The translations under genes were made by a program, and so were the position numbers. A DNA stretch of 64,000 bases, from positions 27,060,001-27,124,000 of the forward strand of contig JAOWCC010001501.1 of assembly GCA_030867875.1 (NCBI GenBank). Reading direction: 5' to 3'. Numbering within the stretch: the first letter of the stretch is position 1; each line of letters opens with the position of its first letter. Origin of the DNA: Actinernus sp. WN-2022. Its lineage: Eukaryota; Cnidaria; Anthozoa; Actiniaria; Actinernidae. The notes under the pieces were generated by a model. That model had not been told where the DNA came from and searched no databases. It saw only the letters and a list, made by a program, of their open reading frames with translations. Positions 1 to 10,600 of the stretch are shown piece after piece.

Positions 1-1327
1 CATCTGATACGGCAATTTGCCTCGACCATGCTCAGGCCATCCCAATAAATGTTTTGTTTACCATCATCCGACCGACTCTTTTTGGGGGGAAATCCAAAAG
101 AAATTCAAAGTTTATAAAGACCGACCCAATTTTGTGGAAAAGTTTCTTACTTTTCTCGTGCAAGTTGTCAATCCACAACTAATAGAGGAAAATGTGTCTT
201 CAAGCCGACTTGGTTCCAGATCCCCTAACGTTTTTACCGGCCGACCGACCCACCATCACGAGCCAGATGGCGATGGGAAACGAAACATTTTATTGGGATG
301 GCCTAATACGGTTGTGTATTTTTATTCAGTTCGTAGTTTGGATCGCCTAAAGGCTCCATATCAATGACTCTTGGAAATACACAGAAGTCATCAGTCGGCT
401 AAGCAGCTAACTCGGCTCATTGTAGTTTTACGAGTCATTTGTATTTTGGCGAGCCTTTATAAGTTGTTTATTATATATAAATATACAAAAACTGCAGAAA
501 ATGGCAATCGAGAAGCCATTTTATTTTTACTGCCGGCGAATACGTTCTCATATTAGGTGCGTTCTTTGCAGATTTATATAATAAACCTAGCCGTATTAGA
601 TACTTAGCCGATACATAAGCTCTATATATTATGGAGCAGAATTCATATGGCTGGCCTTGGGAATGTTGTATCTCTTTATTTACCCACAGAGTATCTTCAT
701 ATAATCATGATCTTCCAGAGAGCCATGCCATGAATAAAAAATTTTTTTTGTGTGTATTTGTATATATGTATTTGTATTTTTTATGCATTTATGTATTATA
801 TAATTCTGCCAATAACGCACCGCAAAATATGAAGAACGCTATAAAGGTAATAACCTCTGTAATAGTGCCACGTACTACACTGTACTGTGTTAACATGAGA
901 TAAGGGACTGTGCAAAAGCAGGAGGGGGGAGGGGGTCGAGAAACGGGAGGGGGGGGGGGGCACAATGTGAAATCATATCCCAAGAGAGGGGGCAACATGT
1001 AAATTACTCTATGCAAAGGAGGGGGGTGATATCTAATTTTCAACAATAAACCTGTACCACTAATAAAAAAATAAAAATATATACACTATCATTTTCCTGG
1101 TACTGTAACTTACATGTACAAAGCATAATTTATCTATCATGGAAAATATCAGAAATAGAATTTGGGGCAAAAAGAGTTCATGTTGTTTTATGGCGATACT
1201 TGCACTTTAAAGGCCTGTACTCTACTAATACGCAAATAAATAAAATAGAAAGCACTGAAACTCGATTTAATGTCCTTTTTTTCTTGCCGGTTCATATTTC
1301 AAAACAGAAAACAACTTTATCTATCAA
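1..1327. other. Unassigned repeat-like DNA
   Basis: No gene recognised. 410-470 resembles 20310-20360, and 1147-1200 (AATAGAATTTGGGGC) recurs at 20200-20260. The text before AGATTTATATAATAAA at 570 recurs near 21320. G-runs and G-rich stretches lie at 922-965 and 1018-1027. The 116-codon frame at 17-367 (GRPTHHHEPDGDGKR) matches nothing I know. Confidence 0.4.
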
Positions 1328-1490
1328 GATATGGCATTGATGCTTGGAGTTAGTCAGCGGACTGTGGAGAATAGAATGGCAGAATATGAAATGACGAATA
1401 GTTCTCGTTATAGCAATATGTGACGAAATGCTGGAAACCTTTATTAAGCGCATAGTCGCCAACTTTCCTAGATCTGGTAAGTTCCGCCGG
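1328..1490 (+). pseudogene. Fragment of an integrase-like (HTH plus DDE core) gene
   Basis: The frame from 1328 reads DMALMLGVSQRTVENRMAEY, then EMTNSSRYSN. After a one-base shift near 1420 it continues CDEMLETFIKRIVANFPRSG. This matches the N-terminal LLGVS-RTVE-RM and ISDxELD...FPRSG segments of an integrase-core family common in invertebrate genomes, which carries a helix-turn-helix-like region before a DDE core. The catalytic core is absent. Similarity is from memory. The piece is frameshifted and truncated. Confidence 0.5.
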
Positions 1491-2536
1491 ATTTACTTCT
1501 AGTTTCACTACTTAAAAAATACCATTGAGAACCCTTAGTTTTTATTGCATTTTCATACTTGTACGAGGAAGATAGAAATTCCGGTTTTATATGATAACTT
1601 ATGATGAAGACACAACCGATGTTTGCGCACGTTTTGTTTATTAACCAGCTCCTTGACCATGTAAATGGCCAAATTAGAAAACTAACATCGCGAGTAACAA
1701 GAAATAGAGGGTATTGTTCACCGTGCATGAGATGCTGTTGGAGCAAAAGATTTACAGATATTATACTTCCGGCTAAGTGGCATTCCAAAAAGTCCATAAA
1801 TCAAACTTTGGAGAATACAGAGAAACCAAACACATTTAAATATTATTCAACAGATTTTGCTTAAACTGTGATCACATCTATACTACTGCAGATCGGATTC
1901 ACGGGGACCAAACCACTAGGATACCGGAAATTTAACAGGCCGGCTTTAAATAAAAGCGCCTGCAAAATATCAATTGGTAAAAACAAATTAATGTATATAC
2001 TGTATTCTCGTATCGTTTCTTACTTGTATTATATCGCACCAGATATTATTGATCACTTCTGCTCTTCGGATGGCTGATTTTATCGCTATAGCTGATATAG
2101 ATTTAGAGATAGTTTGTTTACTAATTATAAAAAAAACAAAAATTTCACGCCAGTACCCAAACTACAATACCTTTCACTATGATATAACCGCATGATATTC
2201 TATCAGGGTTTTTTAATTTACTCAAAAATGGGCTTAGTCATCCTCGGCTACCCAGCTGGGGCTAAGAGGGGGGAGGTGAGGCAAGTAAAGGGAAGGAAGA
2301 AAAAGAGCCGGCAGTTCTCCAAAAAAGATAGTCCTATATTTCTGCCGAGTGTGTGGCAGAAATTATTTTAATTCATCGACAAGACTAAAAGGAAAAGTAA
2401 TATCGCAGGATAATGTATTTACATTTTGAAAAAGTTTTGAATGCCACTAGGCTGAGCGAATAACATCATATAGTTCTTGCGTTTGCAATACGTGAAACTG
2501 ATACCGCATCGTGAAAGCTTATGAGGCGGGTTCGTA
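1491..2536. other. No gene recognised
   Basis: AT-rich unique-looking DNA. Overlapping open frames of ~60-110 codons at 1468-2077 on both strands show no family features. A purine-rich tract lies at 2265-2305. Confidence 0.4.
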
Positions 2537-5500
2537 TGGGGTGCCAAGTGTCCAAAAATTATATGTCACAATTATATGAAAATTATATGGAAATTATATA
2601 TATAATCGTTATTATATCATATAATTTCTTTTCCTCCTGAGTTCATTATTTCAAATAATGTTCGTGTTGTTATTTCATTGTTTCATATAATGCAACACTG
2701 CCTTTCGCATTATATGAAACCATGATCGCCATTCATGATCTATTATTTCATATAATGCAAGACTGCTTTTTAAATTATATGAAACCATGATCGTCATCCG
2801 TTATCTATTATTTCAAATAATGCAACACTGCTTTATAAATTATATGAAACCATGATCCTAAGCCAAATTCGTTATTTCAAACAAGTTAATGCTTCAATTT
2901 TGCTATAATCCATTATTTGATATAATACATGTAGATTATATGATTTAAAACCATTATATGATATAAATCCCATTATATGATCACATAAATCTCATTATAT
3001 GATATAATCCCATTATATGATATAAATCTCATTATATGATATAAATCCCATTATATGATCACATAAATCCATTATATCATATAATCCCATTATATAATCA
3101 TATAAAGCCATTATATGATATAAATCCATTATATGAAAGAACCATTGTATTATATAATATCAATTGTATGCGCGATTGTATGCGCAGTTAGCAAATTTCA
3201 GTGTCGGTGTAATATTTAACTTAAGCCTCGATATTGTGTTAACGTATCTGTCGTCTCAAAGTTCAACTATCATCACCTTTTCGAAATTAATACTGTGATA
3301 ATCTGCTGTACTCTCTTTCGGTTTCCTTAATAAATGACGGACCAAGTGGCCAGCGATTTGGCTTCGGCGTTAAGCTTGTCTACGATCGGGGATTGCTGTT
3401 CAAGACAACGGCGAGACCCTAAAATACCTCTACTAGTACAAACGCCAACTCGTCGAGACCAAATATCACACTCCCCTAGCCTCTCAGACGTTACGCGAAA
3501 ACCGAATTTCTCAGGTTCGAACTATTCTTGATTAATGAGGTTATTTTCCCTTTCTCTTTGAATTTGACACATGAAGTCAATCTCTATGATATGTAATTAA
3601 ATTAAATCCTGTAAAAATACGTTGGATCCGAAGTGAGGACCTATGCAGCCAAAAATATAAACAATAACGAATGAAAAGTCCGAAGACTACAGAAAAGCTG
3701 ATATACAACGTAAAAATCTAATGACGTGTGACCCGATAACCAAGCATTTCTGTTGCTCGAAACTAGATGCTTTTTAGCTCAGTCCGGGTCGATGGTGCAG
3801 TGGTACCGAAGCCTGCGTACTGTTTGCTATGCCATACTAACAAGTTCTAATAAGAACGAAACAGCGGTCTATGGCTGCAATCTGGTCCGAGCGCTTTTCG
3901 TGTCAGGCCTAGCTAACCGTAGTGCTTTGTGTTAGATTTTTACGTTGTTTATATTTTTGGCTGCATAGGTCCTCACTTCGGATCCAACGTATTTTTACAG
4001 GATTTTTGTCCACGGTATTTGCTTATGAGTTTTTTAAATTAAATTGCTCGTTTTCATGAGACATGCGTGTTCATAGTACTCTTTTCTTTTCTTTTTCCAC
4101 TTTTTTTCAAGGGCTCACGGTCCCATCACCCTGATTTGCCTAATTTTCAGAGTTTGTCTCTTTTCCAAGGTGCACTGGTTCATATTGTTTCTGGCTTCCT
4201 AATCAATATTGTAACCAGGCATGTGCTAGTCGACTTTTTTCATGGGCTGACCGTTCCCCTGCTAAGCCACACCCTTGTGTCCCTCAATTCCCTACTTCGT
4301 ATGTTTCTGAAGGTGACGTTTTTCGTTACATAATTTTCGATACTGTAAAACCGACGAAGGGGGTGTTTGTGTGTAGCATGTATAATCAAGTACAACTATA
4401 TGAATACGTTTTTTTATTTAATTATGTACGTATGTGTAAGTGTATATTTCCTCTCTTTTTTTTTTTTTCCGGGTGTTCTGAGTCGGTTATCCGTGGACAG
4501 TGTGTTGGTTAAGCAGTAACGCAAGAAACAGTAATTCTTCGTCGTCTACACTCGACATTTCGCTATTCGAATGAGTGGCCGTGCTTTATCTTTACAAACT
4601 CAAGCTGAAAGAGTTTGTAAATACAATAAAGCACGGACACGAATTCTGTATCTGACTTATCAAACGTTTAATTACATATCATAGAGATTAACTTCATGTG
4701 TCAAATTCAAAGAGAAAGGGAAAATAACCTCATTAATCAAGAATAGTTCGAACCTGAGAAATTCGGTTTTCGCGTAACGTCTGAGAGGCTAGGGGAGTGT
4801 GATATTTGGTCTCGACGAGTTGGCGTTTGTACTAGTAGAGGTATTTTAGGGTCTCGCCGTTGCCTTGAACAGCAATCCCCGATCGTAGACAAGCTTAACG
4901 CCGAAGCCAAATCGCTGGCCACTTGGTCCGTCATTTATTAAGGAAACCGAAAGAGAGTACAGCAGATTATCACAGTATTAATTTCGAAAAGGTGATGATA
5001 GTTGAACTTTGACACGACAGATACGTTAACACAATATCGAGGCTTAAGTTAAATATTACACCGACACTGAAATTTGCTAACTGCGCATACAATCGCGCAT
5101 ACAATTGATATTATATGATACAATGGTTCTTTCATATAATGGATTTATATCATATAATGGCTTTATATGATCATATAATGGGATTATATGATATAATGGA
5201 TTTATGTGATCATATAATGGGATTTATATCATATAATGAGATTTATATCATATAATGGGATTATATCATATAATGAGATTTATGTGATCATATAATGGGA
5301 TTTATATCATATAATGGTTTTAAATCATATAATCTACATGTATTATATCAAATAATGGATTATAGCAAAATTGAAGCATTAACTTGTTTGAAATAACGAA
5401 TTTGGCTTAGGATCATGGTTTCATATAATTTATAAAGCAGTGTTGCATTATTTGAAATAATAGATAACGGATGACGATCATGGTTTCATATAATTTAAAA

Positions 5501-5731
5501 AGCAGTCTTGCATTATATGAAATAATAGATCATGAATGGCGATCATGGTTTCATATAATGCGAAAGGCAGTGTTGCATTATATGAAACAATGAAATAACA
5601 ACACGAACATTATTTGAAATAATGAACTCAGGAGGAAAAGAAATTATATGATATAATAACGATTATATATATAATTTCCATATAATTTTCATATAATTGT
5701 GACATATAATTTTTGGACACTTGGCACCCCA
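2537..5731. mobile_element. Foldback transposon with 1.06 kb inverted arms, TA target duplication
   Basis: The left arm 2537-3601 is the reverse complement of the right arm 4667-5731, nearly identical by eye. Tips are TGGGGTGCCAAGTGTCC and its complement, flanked by TA at 2535-2536 and 5732-5733, consistent with a TA target-site duplication. The outer ~650 bp of each arm is AT-rich short palindromes of the form CATTATATGATATAAATC. The inner part carries the same 65-codon open frame (MTDQVASDLASALSL...) in both arms. The ~1.07 kb centre has its own inverted repeat. No transposase was recognised, so it is probably non-autonomous; superfamily uncertain. Confidence 0.85.
3604..4005. repeat. Nested inverted repeat in the foldback centre
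   Basis: 3604-3664 (AAATCCTGTAAAAATACGTT...) pairs with 3944-4005. An extra pair CAACGTAAAAATCTA is at 3706-3720 and complemented at 3933-3947. It looks like a second, smaller foldback inside the larger one. A 60-codon frame at 3753-3935 lies in its loop; function unknown. Confidence 0.7.
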
Positions 5732-5733
5732 TA

Positions 5734-5965
5734 GGTTCGATGACACTTCAGATCGACGTTGTAAGGAAACTGCTGCAGCGAACGCAGCTAAAGCAGCTTG
5801 ATTTTCAGACGGGCTATTGTCCGTAGCCAATACAGTAACAACGTCGCTGATTGGGCACAACAATCGATTTATAGTAGAACCAACTCAGGAGACAAACATG
5901 TCCAAACATGGCAGCTTTGTTTTGCCGCCAATTTTGCAGTGCGTGACGTCATGGAGACCCCCCGT
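5734..5965. other. No gene recognised
   Basis: Right flank of the foldback. A minus-strand frame (ENQAALAAFAAAVSLQRR) at 5663-5863 runs into the foldback tip and has no splice signals that fit ATM. Confidence 0.35.
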
Positions 5966-6134
5966 CGACTGAACCATTCGACTGTTGACTGAACCATTCG
6001 ACTGTTGACTTGATCATTTGACATCACGCCAAACCGTTCGTGTTTACGTTGAATTGGATTACTTTGCGTTGGATCGTTTGTATTTAGGTTGGATCATTTC
6101 ATTATTATCTTTCCATTTGACATAAGCGAGTTGG

Positions 6135-6760
6135 ATCATTCGTGTTTTGTATTGATCATTTGATACTTGGTTGAATCATTTCTACGTCGGTAGTTAGATC
6201 GTTCGTGTTTTGTCTTTACCATTTGTGTTTTGTCTGTTCCATTTGACAAGAGATAGTTAGATGATTTCATTTCTGTCTATTTCGTTCGTGTTTTGTATTG
6301 ATCATTCGATACTTGGTTGAATCATTTCTACGTCGGTAGTTAGATCGTTCGTGTTTTGTCTTTACCATTTGTGTTTTGTCTTTTCCATTTGACAATAGAT
6401 AGTTAGATGACTTCATTTCTGTCTATTCCGTTCGTGTTTTGTATTGATCATTTGATACTTGGTTGAATCATTTCTACGTCGGTAGTTAGATCGTTCGTGT
6501 TTTGTCTTTACCATTTGTGTTTTGTCTGTTCCATTTGACAAGAGATAGTTAGATGATTTCATTTCTGTCTATTCCATTCGTGTTTTGTATTAATCATTTG
6601 ATACTTGGTTGAATCATTTCTACGTCGGTAGTTAGATCGTTCGTGTTTTGTCTTTATCATTTGTGTTTTGTCTATTCCATTTGGCAAGCGATAGTTAGAT
6701 GGTTTCATTTCTGTCTATTCCGTTCGTGTTTTGTATTGATCATTCCACAATTCTTTGTTA
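6135..6760. repeat. 146-bp tandem repeat, about 4 copies
   Basis: The anchor CGTGTTTTGTATTGATCATT recurs at 6141, 6287, 6433, 6579 (one change) and 6725, exactly 146 bp apart. Each unit contains shorter GTTCGTGTTTTGT and ATCATTTG sub-repeats. Degenerate GACTGAACCATTCGACTGTT repeats precede it at 5970-6010. Confidence 0.92.
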
Positions 6761-7508
6761 AATGATTCCTGTTCTGTATTTTTGGTGGTAACGGCCGCCC
6801 ATATGTTTTCACGTGGTGTCATCAAAATTCTAAAATCTAAACTATAAGATATAGAAAGCTGCTCTTTTTATATGATTTAGAGGTCAGTATACTCAGTTTT
6901 CTTCAACAATTTCACTAATCATATTGATGGAAAATCAGCTTTATATGTACTATACTTTGACGGCTACCATCTTGGTGTACCAAAGCTGTACACCAACCTA
7001 GCGGCCACATACTAAATTGTTCAAATATTATTTGCCCAACAGCTCGGTTGCAAAGTACTCTATTGCTCCAACATTTTGGTCATTTATGTATTCTTGCCTG
7101 CTCTGTACACAAGATCTAAAATGATTGTACTTTCTGAAGGCAATCTTTTTGCGTGACGTCAGTGATAACACACACTATAACACGTGTTGCTCAACAAATG
7201 TTGAACGATGTTGACTGTTAATTCAAGAAGTCGTAACACGCTGCAACTTTTGTTGATCAAGCAATGTCAAGTCAAACAACAGTAGTCACTCTTATTGGCG
7301 TGGAAAAACCCATACCATTCTGATTGGGAATCATTACCTCTAAAGTTGAGATTAATTCACTCTTAATCTGGAGTGGCCCTTCATAAGCTTTTTCGTTTTG
7401 TTTGTACGCCAACAACGATATCTTTACATATTTTGAATCTCACTTTGGCATTCTATACCCGTACGATCTTAGTGTATTTGCTACTCAGGTCTTTGATTTA
7501 AAACTCAC
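6761..7508. other. Intron downstream of ATM exon 17; nothing recognised
   Basis: Unique-looking AT-rich DNA. No ATM-like exon was seen on the minus strand. Confidence 0.4.
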
Positions 7509-7667
7509 TTCTGCATCAAGCATCTCAGTCAGTTGTTCATGGGTATTTGAAAGGCGTTCAACAAGCAGACTGCATAGTAACTCTACTCGGCTGTTTTCTG
7601 TGGCTCGAGATAGGATGCCATCTGTACTTGATTGTTCTCTTAAGTCCTGATATACCTCTCCCTTGCC
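7509..7667 (-). CDS. ATM: ATM exon 17 (last exon found in window)
   Basis: 53 codons, acceptor TTGTAG, donor GTGAGT. DLREQSSTDGILSRATENSR then VELLCSLLVERLSNTHEQLT aligns with human [20 protein letters not shown] and [20 protein letters not shown]. The next human segment (LVRCSRLLVG...) was looked for in 1-7508 and not found. Confidence 0.88.
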
Positions 7668-10600
7668 CTACAAAAGAAAACGGAAGAAACTATTTCAAAT
7701 TCAAAACTTATTAGTTCCGTGGTTCACACAAAATCCAGAACTTTTTTCTTCAAAGACTTATCAAGGACAATCCACACTTTTCTAGGACTTGTTTTCTACA
7801 CGTTCACACGTATAATGACCTCACAATTCTATGCAATTTAGACCCAGTGTAAAACCCTTTATCTGACTTGTTTGCGACAAATCATCTAGTGCCACTCTAA
7901 CGTTCTTTTAGAAGCAAAAATAAGGCTGTTTTCCTGTCATCTCAAACAGCCAAGGAAGTTTCAACAAAATTCAAAGGAGTTATGGTAAAAATTCAAGTAC
8001 TTTTCAAGGATAAAACCTAATCTGTCAAAATGCAAGGACTTTTCAAGGACCTGGCAGCATTTCAAGGACTTTTCAAGGACATGGCAGTATTTCAAGGACT
8101 TTTCAAGGTCCTGGCAGTATTTCAAGGACTTTTCAAGGTCCTGGCAGTATTTCAAGGACTTCTCAAGGACCTGGCAGTATTTCAAGGACTTCTCAATGAC
8201 CTGGCGGTATTTCAAGGACTTCTCAAGGACCTGGCAGTATTTCAAGGACTTCTCAAGGACCTGGCAGTATTTCAAGGACTTCTCAAGGACCTGGCAGTAT
8301 TTCAAGGACTTCTCAAGGACCTGGCAGTATTTCAAGGACTTCTCAAGGACCTGGCAGTATTTCAAGGACTTCTCAAGGGCCTGGCAGTATTTCAAGGACT
8401 TCTCAAGGGCCTGGCAGTATTTCAAGGACTTCTCAAGGGCCTGGCAGTATTTCAAGGACTTCTCAAGGACCTGGCAGTATTTCAAGGACTTCTCAAGGAC
8501 CTGGCAGTATTTCAAAGACTTCTCGAGGACCTGGCAGTATTTCAAGGACTTCTCAAGGACCTGGCAGTATTTCAAGGACTTCTCAAGGACCTGGCAGTAT
8601 TTCAAGGACTTCTCAAGGACCTGGCAGTATTTCAAGGACTTCTCAAGGACCTGGCAGTATTTCAAGGACTTCTCAAGGACCTGGCAGTATTTCAAGGACT
8701 TCTCAAGGACCTGGCAGTATTTCAAGGACTTCTCAAGGACCTGGCAGTATTTCAAGGACTTTTCAAGGCCCGTGCGAACCATGAGTTCCCTTATTTTCTC
8801 GTTCTTCAGTTCTGGTAAGCTTGTACGAAAGACTTTGCTAATAGAGTTGTCAGCAGCCAGGATGAATAGGCTTCCCGCTGTCTTTTCTCATCATCTTCAA
8901 TGATTTTTCCATGACTTACTGAACATTATAAAGACGCCTCGTGGATCCACAACTATTTTGACCATGTTATGACGAAAATCATCGTCGATATTAGAACAGA
9001 CACAACAAACTAACTTCAATTTGTTTTTTTACAACAACAGACAATGGAAAAATAATGTAGGCAACTTCGGCTTTTTACAACAAACTTTATGCGGTCACGC
9101 GCGCGCCTTCTTATTGATGATAAAAATTAGCCAATCATAGAGCGAGGAAATGGGCAGTTGTTGTAAAACGTATGTTTCATAGCTAAATATGGCTGCAGAT
9201 GTCACAGGAAGCCCACACTCAACTGCTTCTGTTATTTAACCTTGTAGAAATAATAAGGTTGCTATCCAATCCAAATGCAGCATTCAAGTCACATGGATAC
9301 CTCTGTAAATACCCTTATAACATACATTTGTACGGTACTCAACAAAATATCTCGATTCTGATTGGTCATTAAGGTTATGGAGTGCACAGTCACATACTCT
9401 CATCAAAAAATCGCATGAACTACTTGTGCCATACTTGATTTATAGGCACTGAGAGATATTTTGAAAGTTCTCAAATTGAACTTGCCTAATTTAAAGACTC
9501 GTGCAATTATTAGAAAGTTCAAATATCACTCAGTGCCTATATATCCCGTATAACACGAGCAGTTCATGCGATTTCCTCAACGTACAGTATCAGCGACAGA
9601 ATCTCTATCCAATTTACAGAATGCTATCTAATGTAGTAAGTATGCTGTCAATTAGAATACTAACTACGCTAGTGCTAGTATGAGGGAGGTCTTACAACCA
9701 ATCCCTGACCTACATGTGGCTATATCTCTGGCCAAAACATCGGGGTAAAACTCCGGGATCAATCACGGTTTCTGGGAAACCCCCACCCCTCCCCCACACC
9801 ATATGCTTCACCCTCCCCACCCCTCCCCCACACTTCACCCTAACCTTTAATGGTTAATCATTAAAGGAGAACTGAACCCTAAAACGATCCGACGACTATA
9901 CAAACTTCTATTCAAGAGAAATAAGTTCTGCTATTTTATTTCTTTGTGGTGCACGTCTAAAAAGAGGAAATTTAGTGCCTTTTTCCCCGTATCGTATGTC
10001 ATGCATACCAAGGAAAAACAACCACACCTTCAGCACAAAGAAAGCACAATAGTATGCAATTATGAGTCATTAGTCCATCTATTCAAAGCCGAGAACAACA
10101 TGACAAAACTAATTTATTCCCCGTATAGTACGTCACAGATTACAGGAATTGAGCCGTCAGTACTTAGCGGCGGTTGGGAGTAAGATTTGCAGATTTTCTT
10201 TCCTTTGATGCAAAACATAGTAAAATAAATTTTGGTATGAGTCTTTTCATGCTTAGATCTACTCATTGAGCTAAAGTTGATTTTAGACTTCAGTTCTCCT
10301 TTAATAGAACGATACATGTACATTTGTACAACGGAGGGGTGGGTGGGTAGTTTCCCTTCTCGCCATTGTGGTACCTGTTTTTGTGCACGCTGTGCACGTC
10401 CATGATGTATATTACAGCACCATAATCTAATTTTCTATTTTCCATCAAAATTTCATAAAATTATTAAATCTTATATACAATGTAGTTTCATTTCACAAGA
10501 CACAATGTGTATTCGCGTCCGAACTGTATGGAATTTACCTGCCTGCTCATATTGTACCTATTACTTAGAGAAGTGTAACAGCCATACTACGCGCAGTACC

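Noticed and set aside
8030..8778. CRISPR-like regular repeat
   Set aside because: Contiguous 30-bp units with no spacers in animal DNA; a minisatellite.
7961..8903. Three long overlapping frames on both strands (LEKSLKYCQV / LAVFQGLLKD / WQYFKDFSRT repeats)
   Set aside because: They are the same 30-bp minisatellite read in different frames, inside an ATM intron, without splice or start context.
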